A DNA stretch of 64,000 bases. Origin: Candidatus Harrysmithiimonas galli (GTDB lineage Bacteria; Bacillota; Bacilli; CAJFEE01). Below the pieces are notes generated by a model. That model did no database searches. It was not told the DNA's origin and was given only the letters and a program-made list of their open reading frames with translations. Location of the stretch: contig CAJFEE010000005.1 in the NCBI GenBank assembly GCA_904373265.1, positions 1 through 64,000 on the forward strand, written 5' to 3'. A program made the position numbers and the translations under genes. Position 1 is the first letter of the stretch; each line of letters opens with the position of its first letter. This document shows, in pieces, positions 28,842 through 38,395 of the stretch.

Positions 28842-29492
28842 TTATTTTAATTGAAACAATCCTTCGCTGCTTTCATAAACAAATAAGGTCACACAAACAA
28901 TACACAGTCCCAAACTTAAACCAGCAACAATATCTGAAACAAAATGAACACCAACTGCTGCTCGACTCATAGCAATGCCTAAAATGACAATTGAAAAACC
29001 GATTACAATCAGTGCTTTTTGCCATTTTTTTTGTGCAATGCCATAAAAAAAATACAATAGCAATCCAAAAAACACCATAGAATTCATAGCATGCCCACTT
29101 GGAAAACTAAATCCACTTGCATAAACCAAATGCTCTAGCTCAGGTCTGGTCCGAGCAAAAATGTCTTTCACAAAATGATTGCAAAGAACGGAAAAAACAA
29201 AAGCCATCAATATAAACCATACAAGTTTTTTGCGTTGAACAAATATAATGGACCCAGCAAGTAAAATACAATATAAAATAAATGCATGCCTGTTGCCCAA
29301 TGTTGTGATGTAGGTAAAAAACGAGGTCAACCCATCATGAGAGGAAACCAACTGATAAAGAAGCTGCCCTGATACATCAATTTTATGTAAAAGTTCCGGT
29401 TGTTTAACCAATATGTAGACCATAAGAAGAAACAAAATCATCCCGCTAGTCATACCTAAAAGCCAAATATTCTTTCTTTGATTTTGATCCAT
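28842..29492 (-). CDS. PAP2 family phosphatase (PgpB/BcrC-like)
   Basis: Six-helix membrane phosphatase of 216 aa. The three catalytic motifs are complete: KDIFARTRP (K-x6-RP), FPSGHAM (PSGH) and SRAAVGVHFVSD (SR-x5-H-x3-D). Family members hydrolyse undecaprenyl diphosphate or phosphatidylglycerol phosphate on the outer face. The order PAP2-TVP38 on one strand and uppP close by points to lipid-carrier recycling, which is inference. AGGGAGG precedes the ATG at 29492. The gap to the upstream spo0M gene is 25 bases. Confidence 0.92.
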   Translation of the reverse strand: MDQNQRKNIWLLGMTSGMILFLLMVYILVKQPELLHKIDVSGQLLYQLVSSHDGLTSFFTYITTLGNRHAFILYCILLAGSIIFVQRKKLVWFILMAFVFSVLCNHFVKDIFARTRPELEHLVYASGFSFPSGHAMNSMVFFGLLLYFFYGIAQKKWQKALIVIGFSIVILGIAMSRAAVGVHFVSDIVAGLSLGLCIVCVTLFVYESSEGLFQLK

Positions 29493-29517
29493 AGTGTCCT
29501 CCCTAAAATCATTATTT

Positions 29518-30261
29518 TTATTCTACAAAAGCATTCAATTGCTGGATGAGATATTCTTTGACTTGACTAAAATTTGCCATTGAAAATTCAAGCTTGTCCC
29601 ATTGCCCTTTTCTTTGCATATGTTTTTTGGTAGACCATTGAATGGAAAGCAGTGCTTTTTCCTCTGTCATTGGGATAAAGGAAGCGATAACTTGTAAGAA
29701 TTGGTTGATTGTCTCTTGAACAGATGCAAAAACAAAGATTTGCACATAGGGTTGTGCAATCATTTGAGCTGTTTCGTTATGAATGCAATAACTATTTTTC
29801 AGACGAAACCCCATTTCATTGCATAAAATAAAAAAAGATTGGTATAAAGAAGAAGGCGTAACCATCAATTCATTTTGATAGGATGGATCCTTCCGATTGG
29901 CAAAATCCAGCTCTGTTTGCAACCAAATCTTGGAATTTCCCACACTGAGTGGTGTTAGAAGTGGAAGTTGAATGGTAAAAGGAATTACTTGCTCAACACC
30001 AGGTTCAACATAGATGGTCTGTATCAGTTTATTTTTTGAAATTGGATAAGTTACAAGCAGTTTTTTTCCATTTATTTTTTTTTCAAACTGTGTAAATATC
30101 TTTAGATATAAACTGTCCACACGTTGCCTGTTTTTTTTGCTTTCGATGCGAACAGATCCCTTCATAAGTTCACCCGGATAATAACTTTCATCTGTTAATA
30201 TGGTTTGTGTTTTTACTTCATCTGCTTTAAATGGATAAAGCAAATTTTGAAAAAACTGCAC
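29518..30261 (-). CDS. spo0M: Sporulation-control protein Spo0M
   Basis: Arrestin-like cytoplasmic protein that affects entry into sporulation and cell division in Bacillus. The 247-aa protein begins VQFFQNLLYPFKADEVKTQT and shows the family sequence ESYYPGELMKGSVRIE, RVDSLYLKIFTQFEK and IWLQTELDF, followed by the second beta-sandwich half. The longest frame starts at a GTG at 30294 with no ribosome site. GAGGTG lies six bases before the GTG at 30261, and family similarity begins there. It precedes the PAP2-TVP38 pair, with which it may be co-transcribed. Confidence 0.86.
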   Translation of the reverse strand: MQFFQNLLYPFKADEVKTQTILTDESYYPGELMKGSVRIESKKNRQRVDSLYLKIFTQFEKKINGKKLLVTYPISKNKLIQTIYVEPGVEQVIPFTIQLPLLTPLSVGNSKIWLQTELDFANRKDPSYQNELMVTPSSLYQSFFILCNEMGFRLKNSYCIHNETAQMIAQPYVQIFVFASVQETINQFLQVIASFIPMTEEKALLSIQWSTKKHMQRKGQWDKLEFSMANFSQVKEYLIQQLNAFVE

Positions 30262-30361
30262 TGTCTTCACCTCTGTAAATATTTTGTCTCTCACTGATTT
30301 ATTATAGCATCAAACATGAAAAAAAGTGGTTTTGGACAGTGCAAATGATAAATTTATTACA

Positions 30362-31024
30362 CTATGCTTTTTCTACCAATTTAGAAAGCTTTTCCTCAAT
30401 CAATTCTACAACCGTTTGATATTGTTCGTCGCGGAATTTTTGGAACATAAATGTATAATCATTGTGTAAATCTAATAATTCATCAATGATTTGATTTCGG
30501 TCTACATGCATCCCTATTTTTTTATGTCCTTGAATGGCCTTTAATTTTTCAGCATCTAAACGTGACCATTTATTTTTCCAGCTTGATTTCTTCTTCATTA
30601 AGAAAGCAAGTTCTTCCTCATTCCAATCTATACAAATAATATCTGCTTCATTTGCTTCCAGCCATTCTCCATCTGTAATTTTTGTCAGCTCATATATAAT
30701 ATCTTCCCATGTATCACTTTTATAACGCCAAACTTCCAGACGTTTTCCTACAATTCTGTATATATCTTCTCCATATCCATTTACTTTGACAAAATCATCA
30801 AAATCATAACAAAATGTAAGCTCTACCTTTTCTTTATCTGTTTTTACCTTAGAACAAATGGACTGCAACGATTCTTCAAAAAATAATCCATCATTTTTAT
30901 TGATTTCATAAATAAAATGAGAAGGCAGATGTATAATGTTGGTTATTTTTCCTACAGAATTTAGAAGTTCTATTTTTACTTCTTCCCCAATTTGAAACTT
31001 GGGTTTACGCTGTTTTTCGTTCAT
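30362..31024 (-). CDS. Conserved protein of unknown function
   Basis: I do not recognise this 220-aa cytoplasmic protein. Residues 9-45 (PKFQIGEEVKIELLNSVGKI and following) resemble a small KOW/Tudor-like beta barrel. The C-terminal part is acidic and helical, with D-W-N-E-E-E-L-A-F-L-M and closing V-V-E-L-I-E-E-K-L-S-K-L. There is no signal peptide or membrane span. GGGGAGAGACGAGAA precedes the ATG at 31024; the open frame runs to 31060 without a ribosome site. A 100-base gap separates it from spo0M on the same strand. Confidence 0.75.
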   Translation of the reverse strand: MNEKQRKPKFQIGEEVKIELLNSVGKITNIIHLPSHFIYEINKNDGLFFEESLQSICSKVKTDKEKVELTFCYDFDDFVKVNGYGEDIYRIVGKRLEVWRYKSDTWEDIIYELTKITDGEWLEANEADIICIDWNEEELAFLMKKKSSWKNKWSRLDAEKLKAIQGHKKIGMHVDRNQIIDELLDLHNDYTFMFQKFRDEQYQTVVELIEEKLSKLVEKA

Positions 31025-31367
31025 TTCTCGTCTCTCCCCATTACAGTATGCATATCTCACTTCTTTTTAAGAGAAGAAAGATCTACACTTGATTCTGTTT
31101 CAGTATATGAACGAAAAAACAAATCGGTTTCAGTTCTTTCAAACAATTTTCTGAGATCCGATGTGCAGATTATTTTTTGTTTTCTATGAAAAGTTCTATC
31201 TCTAAAATCAAAACGATTGGAACATCGCATAACTGAGTGAGAAAAATTTGATAAATATCTGTATCTTTTGGGACTTGGGAACAACGAAAATTTTATAATT
31301 TATTTCTTAGAAAAACTTTCCAAAACCAGGAACCAATCCTTGTGTATACTTTATTTTTAAATCCGAC
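31025..31367. other. Intergenic region
   Basis: About 340 bases between the unknown gene and the chemoreceptor terminator. A 75-codon minus-strand frame here lacks a ribosome site. Nothing else is seen. Confidence 0.4.
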
Positions 31368-31412
31368 AAAAAGATCAAAGCAACTGTAATATCAGTTGCT
31401 TTGATCTTTTTC
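31368..31412 (-). terminator. Terminator of the chemoreceptor gene
   Basis: A long perfect stem (AAAAAGATCAAAGCAACTG with its complement) with a short loop and T5 after it, 15 bases after the stop at 31427. It could also work on the plus strand. Confidence 0.92.
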
Positions 31413-31426
31413 ATTCATATATTTTT

Positions 31427-33118
31427 TTAATTGACTTTAAAGTGACCGATTAATTCCTTCATTTTATCGGATTGTCCGGATAATTCTACGCTCGCTGCTG
31501 CTGATTCTTCACTGGTTGCTGAGTTGGTTTCAATAACAGCAGTAATTTGTGAAATGCCAAGACTAATTTGTGAAATGGCATCAGATTGTTCGATAGAAGT
31601 TTTGGTAATTTTTTCGATTGTTTGCTCAATTTCCTGTGATTTTTTCACCACTTGTTCCATAGATTCTGCCGTGTTTTTCGCCATTTCTGCACCGTACTTA
31701 ACAGCTTCTAATGATGTTTGAATTAACTCCGTTGTATTTTTTACAGATTCAGATGTTTGATTGGCAAGTTTACGAACCTCACCAGCTACCACAGAGAAGC
31801 CTTTACCAGATTCCCCAGCTCTTTCTGCTTCAATGGCAGCATTTAATGATAAAATATTGGTTTGAAATGCGATATTTTCAATGGATTGTATAATATCTTG
31901 AATAGATTCAGATTGTATGTAAATTTTCTGCATCGCATCAAGCATTTGTTGCATTTTTTCATTACTTTCCTGAACTGTAGTGTTAATCAGTTGTGTATGT
32001 TTGTATGCGGTTTGAATTGCAAGTGTATTTGTTTTTACATTGGAAGAAATATCTTCCACCATGGCATTTAATTCTTGAATGCTTCCGGCCTGTTCAGTTG
32101 CACCATTGGCCAAGTCTTGAGCACCTAAAGATACTTCATTTGCTGAAATGGACACTTGTTCTGCTGAATTGCGGATTTCTGCCATGGTATGATTCAAATT
32201 TTGTAGTGTGCTTTCTATGGATTTATTAATTTGTATGAAATCACCTTTAAATTGAACACTTGACTGCACTGTAAAATTCCCTTGTGCCATTTCATTTAAT
32301 AATCTGGTAAGTTCTAAAACATATAATTTTAAATTATTTTGTGTAGTATTGATACCGCTTACCAACATTCCCAGTTCAGTCTGATCTTCTTTTAATTCAA
32401 TTTGAGTAGAGAGATCACCTTCAGACAAGCGCAAGCAGTGGTCTCTTATCGTTAGCATTGGGGAAATGATTTTCTTTTTCAAAATGGAATATGTCCATAT
32501 CGCTCCCAAAATAGAAAACCATAATAATACAGTAGTAATAATGGTTAATACAACTGTTGCCAAAGTTAAAGTGTTTAAATGATTACTTGTCCGTGTTTTC
32601 AATTCATTCAAAAAATCGGTTTGCAGTGTGCGAATTTTTGTAATTTGACTTTCATATTGTTCCCCATAAACATAATCCAATGCGGCTTCTTGATTGCCAT
32701 CTTTTATATTTTGCATTGCGGCTTCTTCTAAAGGAACCAATGTATTGGAGATTTGAGACATTTCATCAATCATAGATTGCTCTTTTTCAGTAATCCCAAC
32801 TTCAGTCATTGTTTTATAACCCTTATCTCGATTTTTATATTCATTAACTTCATTGTAATAATTATCATAATGGACTTGATTCATAGTTGCGGCATAGGCG
32901 CGCACTTCATCAGTTAAATAGGCAGAACCGTCCATAAATTGATTGGCAGCGTCAATTAAAATTGCCTGATTTTCCGTATCTTTCGAAATAACTAACATAT
33001 TTCTAACGATTCCAAAAATAAAAAGTTGTGTTAGAATTAGACCGATAATGCTGGTTAGACTCAATGTCCAAATCAATTTTGACTGGTTCATATGCTCCAA
33101 TTTTTCTTTAAGTTTCAT
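31427..33118 (-). CDS. Methyl-accepting chemotaxis protein, membrane type
   Basis: Transmembrane chemoreceptor of 563 aa. It has a first membrane helix (about residues 14-37), a helical extracellular sensor of the four-helix-bundle type (38-185), a second helix (about 187-212), a HAMP linker (212-265, [20 protein letters not shown]) and a long coiled signalling domain. The hairpin tip that binds CheA/CheW is clear ([23 protein letters not shown]). AGGGAGG precedes the ATG at 33118. No che or flagellar genes lie in the window; the signalling partners must be elsewhere. The ligand is unknown. Confidence 0.95.
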   Translation of the reverse strand: MKLKEKLEHMNQSKLIWTLSLTSIIGLILTQLFIFGIVRNMLVISKDTENQAILIDAANQFMDGSAYLTDEVRAYAATMNQVHYDNYYNEVNEYKNRDKGYKTMTEVGITEKEQSMIDEMSQISNTLVPLEEAAMQNIKDGNQEAALDYVYGEQYESQITKIRTLQTDFLNELKTRTSNHLNTLTLATVVLTIITTVLLWFSILGAIWTYSILKKKIISPMLTIRDHCLRLSEGDLSTQIELKEDQTELGMLVSGINTTQNNLKLYVLELTRLLNEMAQGNFTVQSSVQFKGDFIQINKSIESTLQNLNHTMAEIRNSAEQVSISANEVSLGAQDLANGATEQAGSIQELNAMVEDISSNVKTNTLAIQTAYKHTQLINTTVQESNEKMQQMLDAMQKIYIQSESIQDIIQSIENIAFQTNILSLNAAIEAERAGESGKGFSVVAGEVRKLANQTSESVKNTTELIQTSLEAVKYGAEMAKNTAESMEQVVKKSQEIEQTIEKITKTSIEQSDAISQISLGISQITAVIETNSATSEESAAASVELSGQSDKMKELIGHFKVN

Positions 33119-34859
33119 ATTTTATCCCTCCCTAAATTGTAGCAAACACTTCCAAGACCTTGAACAAGATGTAATTTTGACAATCCCCCAATACCTACAC
33201 TAAAAATAATATAAAAAGTTGTCAAGTCATTTTCGGTTTTTGACAAAAAAATTTTATATTTATATTAGTTTATTATATTATACCAAAGAAGTCATTTGAG
33301 ACGAATTTTTAATAATTTAATTAAAAATAACATTAATAATGATACAACAAAAAATATAGAATAAATTATTTTCATTTTCTATATTTCATATCCTATTTTT
33401 TTATAAAAAAATTCGACTGATCTATTATCATTTTTATTTCATCTGTTATTCATTATTACCTATTGCTTCCATACAAAGCAAGATGCAATCAGAAATTGCT
33501 ACGAAAAATTTTTGCAGGGTTATTCTAAAAAGTTAAGAATAGCCATTTGTTAGATAGATGAATCAATAAAAGAAATTTTTTCAATAAAAAATTTAGAAGA
33601 TGATCCAGAAAAAGAATTTGTCTATTTCAGAAATTTGGCTCAGATCATAAAAACGAGGAAAGAAGTTACTTACTCCCTTAAGATACAAAAAGATAAATAT
33701 ACTTGAGAAAAAGCGTTTCAGAATGAAAGAAAAAACGCAATATGCCAGGATATTCTTTATGAAAGGTAGCTTACTGTATGGAATTTTTATACCTAGGATT
33801 TATTTTAATTGTATAACTATCGCTTTTTCTTCCAACCACCTTACAAATCTTGTCTCGACCTTTTCGTATTACTTTTTGGGTTATTCCAGCCGCCTCACTT
33901 TATGCTGGGACTGGCGCAGCCATGCGTTTAAATTTTGTTTCATCACGAACGTGTACCCACCGATTTTTCAGCGTGGGGAAAATCTGGCATATTGTAAAGG
34001 ATTTCTGAAAGGAAAGGTCATTTTGCTCAAACTTTATGTGGATATAAGGAATAATGACGTAGGACAATCACATATTTGGCATATGATAATCAGATTCCAC
34101 AAGGTTCTCTAAAATAGTTCGCATCTCGTTGACCATCAGATTCTTCAAAGTAAACCAGCTGACAGTTGTAAAAATCCCAATTTCCGCACTCAGATTGACC
34201 AAGGCAACTGGTACAGAAAACGCTACAATTAGAATGACTCAATAACTCAATTTCTTTCATAAACCATTTAGTCCTTCTTTGCTTGAGCTGTGGTTTAAAT
34301 CACCTTGCTTTATGCCAACTGGTGAACCAATCTAGTCTATTAAAGAGCAAAAATAAGACAAACAAGTACCAAAACATATCAAAAAGAGCGGTCAGCAATG
34401 TAACCGCCCCATCTACAAACGTATTATATTTGTCTATAATATATAATATCTGCAATTATCTTATAATAAAAGACCAAGGCAGATCATAAAGACAGCTAAT
34501 TATGGCTGCTATAACAATCACGATTGGTGAAAAAATGATAGAAACTAAAAATCGTGAACCAAAGCTTAAGCATGGTTATGATATTACATCTTATTTGATA
34601 TGAAAATGCAAAGGATTATGGTGCTTATTTATCCGTCATTTGAAACGAATCATAAAGTTAATGAAAAACAATACATCTGAAATAAAACCATATTATAAAG
34701 AGAATTTAAAATCAGAATAATTGATTGTAAGCTCCCTTTATTTTAGTGCATTTTTATTTTCTGTCTAAAAACTGCAGTTTTTTTAATATCCTCAAACTAT
34801 TATGGAAGAATATTTTTGTTTTTGTTCTTTTTTTCTTTACAGCTTTATTGTTTGTATAT
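33119..34859. other. 1.7-kb region of decayed or non-coding DNA
   Basis: No intact gene. The first 350 bases are very AT-rich. A plus-strand frame with in-frame stops occupies about 33476-33766 (listed separately). From about 33830 to 34340 the DNA is less AT-rich than its surroundings and stays open in stretches of 40-60 codons on both strands (for example minus-strand 34258-34090, plus-strand 33848-34010), but each stretch ends in stops and frames change. This is the look of one or more eroded genes. I cannot name the family. Confidence 0.5.
33476..33766 (+). pseudogene. Remnant of an unknown gene with two in-frame stops
   Basis: One plus-strand frame reads as protein-like sequence for about 97 codons, interrupted by TAG at 33551 and TGA at 33704 and ended by TAG at 33767. 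It includes CYEKFLQGYSKKLRIAI, then IFSIKNLEDDPEKEFVYF and LAQIIKTRKEVTYSLKIQK, then KAFQNERKNAICQDILYER. The charged, amphipathic composition differs from the surrounding AT-rich DNA. No ribosome site or start is evident. Family unknown. Confidence 0.4.
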
Positions 34860-36044
34860 TTATTGTAAATAGGTATGTAACGTTTCTCCAATAATGGCTA
34901 TACCTTTTTCGATATCGCTATCGCTGCTGTTTGTATAATTTAAACGGAATGTAGGCACATTCGCTTCATTTACATAAAACGGATCTCCAGGTACAAATGC
35001 AACCTTTTTTGCAATTGTTTTTTGAAACAATTCGGTTGCCGAATATCCCACAGGCATACTACACCAAATAAACATGCCTCCTTCGGGTTTGGTTACTTTT
35101 ACTGATTTTGGAAAATATTTTTGGATTGCTTGGAACATACATTGGCGTTGATGCCCATACAACCTTTTAATTTCTTCAATATGTGCGTCTAAATGATTAT
35201 GTTGTAAATAATCTGCCAAAACACGTTGTGTAAAATAATTTGTATGTAAATCTGCTCCTTGTTTAACCGTACAAAGCTTGTCCATAATTTCTTGATTTTT
35301 TGTACAAACCCATCCCAAACGCATGGCCGGTGAAACAATTTTTGAAAATGAACCAAGTAAAATGCCATTTTCCCCCACTTCTTTAAAAATAGGCATTTGG
35401 TCTTCTCCCATAAAACGCAGTTCGCCGTATGGATTATCTTCAACCAAAATGGTCTGACTTCCATGAATCAGTTTAGCCACTGCTTTACGATTTTCTGCTG
35501 TATACGTAATGCCAGTCGGATTTTGAAAATTTGGCACACAATAAAGCAGCTTTGGATTTTTTTCATGAATCAATTTGCCTGCTTGGTCTATATCCAATCC
35601 TTCATCGTGCAGTTTAGCCGTATAAAGAACCGGTTGATACATTTCAAAAGACTGAATTGCACCCAAATAACCCGGATATTCCATTAAAATCGCATCATCT
35701 GGATCAATAAAGATTTTTGCAATTAAATCCAATGCTTGCTGGGAACCGGTTGTAATTAAAATATCAGATGCGGTTACATCCAAATCCCAGCGTGTACAAT
35801 AACGATCAGCGATCCATTGTCGTAAGGGTAAGTACCCTTCTGTTGTACTATACTGCAAAACATTTGTTCCATCTTCACGTAACACACGTTCTGTAGAAAC
35901 TTGGATTGCTTCAACTGGAAAGGAAATCGGATGTGGCAATCCACCTGCAAATGAAATAATTTTGGGATCGGCACATACCTTTAAAATTTCTCGAATAAAT
36001 GATTTTTGTGCACCTTGCATTCTTTTTGCAAAACGTTGTTGCAT
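34860..36044 (-). CDS. PLP-dependent aminotransferase (class I/II, 2-aminoadipate/aromatic type)
   Basis: Cytoplasmic fold-type I aminotransferase of 394 aa. It shows IISFAGGLPHP near the start, TTGSQQALDLIAKIF (cofactor phosphate region), NFQNPTG, and the Schiff-base lysine in GSFSKIVSPAMRLGWV, ending with FRLNYTN. The pattern matches MocR-related stand-alone transaminases such as LysN or aromatic aminotransferases; the amino donor cannot be fixed from sequence. Longer starts exist at 36068 and 36059. GGAGG lies eight bases before the ATG at 36044 and decides the start. It is monocistronic. Confidence 0.9.
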   Translation of the reverse strand: MQQRFAKRMQGAQKSFIREILKVCADPKIISFAGGLPHPISFPVEAIQVSTERVLREDGTNVLQYSTTEGYLPLRQWIADRYCTRWDLDVTASDILITTGSQQALDLIAKIFIDPDDAILMEYPGYLGAIQSFEMYQPVLYTAKLHDEGLDIDQAGKLIHEKNPKLLYCVPNFQNPTGITYTAENRKAVAKLIHGSQTILVEDNPYGELRFMGEDQMPIFKEVGENGILLGSFSKIVSPAMRLGWVCTKNQEIMDKLCTVKQGADLHTNYFTQRVLADYLQHNHLDAHIEEIKRLYGHQRQCMFQAIQKYFPKSVKVTKPEGGMFIWCSMPVGYSATELFQKTIAKKVAFVPGDPFYVNEANVPTFRLNYTNSSDSDIEKGIAIIGETLHTYLQ

Positions 36045-36292
36045 GTTTGTTTCCTCCATATGCTTCATTTTTTTGCTTCAAAAAAAGATTTGTGTCTGTG
36101 TTTTAAAGCAAATCTATGAAAAAAGTATTGCATGTGCCGGCAACCTTTTTCATTTTAAAAGTAATACGTCTATCATACAAAATTTCTTGTAAAAATTGTA
36201 GTAAAGCAAATCATTTTTTCTTAAAATGTTTTTATTTCTCTCAATGAATTTATGATACAATAATAAACACATACGTAAAAGGAGTTGTTAAT

Positions 36293-36673
36293 ATGGGATT
36301 ATTGAAACTTTTAGAAGAAAAGAAAAAGGCAAAATTGCGAGCAGAAAAAACAAAAAAAGCAAAAGCGACTGCGGTTGGTGCATTTACAGGTGCAATTGCG
36401 GGAATTTTAGGGGGTATTTTGTTTGCACCAAAGTCTGGAAAAGAAACACGGGAACGAATTGCTGAAACTTCTAAAAAAGCAACGGAACAAGTGAAAGAAA
36501 CTGCTGTTCAAGTGAAAAATCAAGTAAAAACAAAAGCTTTAGAAGGTAAAGAAAATATTGTTGAAGCCAAGTCACGTATCCAACAATATTTGTCTGACAA
36601 AAGAAATTGTCCAAAAGAAGAAACTGCAGCAGCAGAAACCATAGAGCAGCCAGCCAAAGAAAGTGTGGAATAA
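36293..36673 (+). CDS. ytxH: YtxH domain protein
   Basis: Small protein of 126 aa with a lysine-rich start, a glycine-zipper hydrophobic segment (GAFTGAIAGILGGILFAPKSGKETRERI, about residues 28-55) and a charged amphipathic C-terminal helix. This is the YtxH/general-stress family, thought to associate with the membrane; molecular role unknown. AAAGGAG precedes the ATG at 36293, and TATGATACAAT lies about 35 bases upstream as a possible -10 region. It forms an operon with a DUF948 gene, as ytxG and ytxH do in Bacillus, but in the reverse order. Confidence 0.85.
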   Translation: MGLLKLLEEKKKAKLRAEKTKKAKATAVGAFTGAIAGILGGILFAPKSGKETRERIAETSKKATEQVKETAVQVKNQVKTKALEGKENIVEAKSRIQQYLSDKRNCPKEETAAAETIEQPAKESVE

Positions 36674-36682
36674 AGTAAAAAA

Positions 36683-37039
36683 ATGACTGTTGACTTTTCT
36701 ATTAATCTATCATTTATTTATACCCTTGTTGCTTTACTTGGTGGAATTGCATTGATTTATTTCATTTTTGTTTTACGAAATCTGTTAAAAATCACAAAGC
36801 AAATCGGGCAAGTAATCGAAGAAAATACAAAAAATCTAGAACAAATGATTCAAGATTCTACAAAAATCACCGAAAATGTTGCTTCTGTTTCTGAAACAGT
36901 TAAAGATATTTCAGATGTTGTCACAGATACAACGGCTGACCTTTTGATTGCTAAGGATCGTATGCAATCCAATATGAGCATCATGACTGATATTCTTCAT
37001 ATTATTAAGGAAGTTTTCTTTAAAAAAGATGAAAAATAA
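36683..37039 (+). CDS. DUF948 (YtxG-like) membrane protein
   Basis: A 118-aa protein with one N-terminal membrane helix (about residues 9-31) followed by a coiled helix rich in V/I/T repeats (ENTKNLEQMIQDSTKITENV, SETVKDISDVVTDTTADL), the DUF948 pattern. It begins nine bases after the ytxH stop. No good ribosome site lies before it, so it is probably translated by coupling. It likely works with YtxH in the stress response; function unknown. Confidence 0.82.
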   Translation: MTVDFSINLSFIYTLVALLGGIALIYFIFVLRNLLKITKQIGQVIEENTKNLEQMIQDSTKITENVASVSETVKDISDVVTDTTADLLIAKDRMQSNMSIMTDILHIIKEVFFKKDEK

Positions 37040-37043
37040 AAGT

Positions 37044-37093
37044 AAAGCGTTTCAAGTTCAATCGAATTTGATTATTTATTCTTGAAACGCCTT
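37044..37093 (+). terminator. Hairpin after the ytxH operon
   Basis: GCGTTTCAAG (37047-37056) pairs with CTTGAAACGC (37081-37090) around an AT-rich loop that can fold further. The T-run after it is weak (CTTATTTATT), so termination is likely but not certain. Confidence 0.6.
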
Positions 37094-37202
37094 ATTTATT
37101 CGAACAACAAATACAAAATGTAATTTTTGTACGGCCATTTATTTTATGATTTTTCATTCAGAAAAAATATCACTGGTTTGTTAGCAAATAAAATTCAGTT
37201 CC

Positions 37203-37970
37203 CTAGCTTAGACTTTCCACATTAGAATCAGATAAGTGAACTGTGCAAATTTTCTGATAGCGGTCCTTGTATATCGTTTCTGACTCTTTCCACTCCCATA
37301 TACAATACTTTCCTTCTTTTTGGATGGCTATCTCCAAATGACAAAGTGCAATACCTAAATCAATTTGATCAGTTTTTCCATAGACAGAATTTTTGAACCA
37401 GCCTAATTTTTCTCGATAAACATGAATCCGTTCTTTTGTTCCAGAAAAAAACCAAGGTTGTCGATTTAAACCTGAAGGAGCCAAACGAACTGCTTCTAGC
37501 AAACTATATAACTCAGGTACATCCGTAATTTCCTCGATTTTCTTTCGTTGGAACTGCTGAACATTTGTCCGATAAATCGAATCCCTCCCCTTTCCTAAAG
37601 CCAGCATAATAATAAATCTTTGCCCTTTAGGATCAGCTATTTGGTCATCAACCGGTTGTGCAAATCCAAGCCAACATGTTCCAATTTCTTTTAATGTTAA
37701 ATATAAAGCAATTTTTTCCATGATATAACCAGTTTGATATAAGCATCCCTCTTTTTCTTCCGAATAAAACGAAAGATAATGTGGCGCTTTCATTGGAATC
37801 ATATTTCTTTTATGTGTTTGAGGAGCTCCGATACGATATTGAATATCTGAAAACAACGGCTTTAATGAATCGATATACTGCCACAAATCTTTAAGTATAG
37901 ACGGCTCTAGCGGTGCTAAATCATATTTTCGTACAGATTTTCTTTGAAAAATCATTTGATATAAATCCAT
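37203..37970 (-). CDS. Nitroreductase-family protein
   Basis: Predicted FMN-dependent oxidoreductase-like protein of 255 aa. It starts MDLYQMIFQRKSVRKYD, the usual nitroreductase opening (R-x-S-x-R-x-Y/F for FMN phosphate), and has EAVRLAPSGLNRQPWFF in its second half plus IDLGIALCHLEIAIQKEG near the end. It resembles the duplicated putative TM nitroreductase group, in which substrate and cofactor use are untested. The frame is open to a GTG at 37985; AAAGGTGAG is better placed for the ATG at 37970. It is a single gene. Confidence 0.8.
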   Translation of the reverse strand: MDLYQMIFQRKSVRKYDLAPLEPSILKDLWQYIDSLKPLFSDIQYRIGAPQTHKRNMIPMKAPHYLSFYSEEKEGCLYQTGYIMEKIALYLTLKEIGTCWLGFAQPVDDQIADPKGQRFIIMLALGKGRDSIYRTNVQQFQRKKIEEITDVPELYSLLEAVRLAPSGLNRQPWFFSGTKERIHVYREKLGWFKNSVYGKTDQIDLGIALCHLEIAIQKEGKYCIWEWKESETIYKDRYQKICTVHLSDSNVESLS

Positions 37971-38340
37971 CGATTTTCTTCTCACCTTTATGATATATTT
38001 TCTTATACTTCAAATCATTTCTATTGCCAGTAAAAATCAAAGGAAAATGATTAAACAGCTATACATTGCTCTTTTTTCATATTTTCTATAATATTTTATC
38101 CATATTGTAATCAATATGCAAATATACCATATTTACATGGAAAAAAACATTATTTTTAGTGAATGATCGTCTCTTGTTCAGTGTTTAGTCCCGCTATCTT
38201 TCATTCACATATGCCTCTTTATTTTTGATATCAAAACAAGACCAGCTCAAATTTGAACTGTCAAAAGAAAATATAAATGAAATGGCAGTTTGTATCGTTT
38301 CAGGTAACGGTTAAAATAAAATTTCTAGAGTCAATAAACA
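37971..38340. other. Intergenic region
   Basis: AT-rich DNA between the nitroreductase-like gene start and the next terminator. No gene, repeat or RNA feature recognised. Confidence 0.4.
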
Positions 38341-38386
38341 AAATACCGTCTGTAAACCTTTGATTTTCGGTGAGTAAACGGTATTT
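38341..38386 (-). terminator. Terminator of the GlcD-like gene
   Basis: AAATACCGT and ACGGTATTT arms enclose an inner pairing region; on the minus strand the stem ends in TATTTTGTTT. It lies ten bases after the stop at 38396. Confidence 0.8.
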
Positions 38387-38395
38387 ATAATAAAA

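Noticed and set aside
33723-34112. 129-codon plus-strand frame
   Set aside because: It has no ribosome site, odd composition and overlaps stretches equally open in other frames; treated as part of a decayed region.
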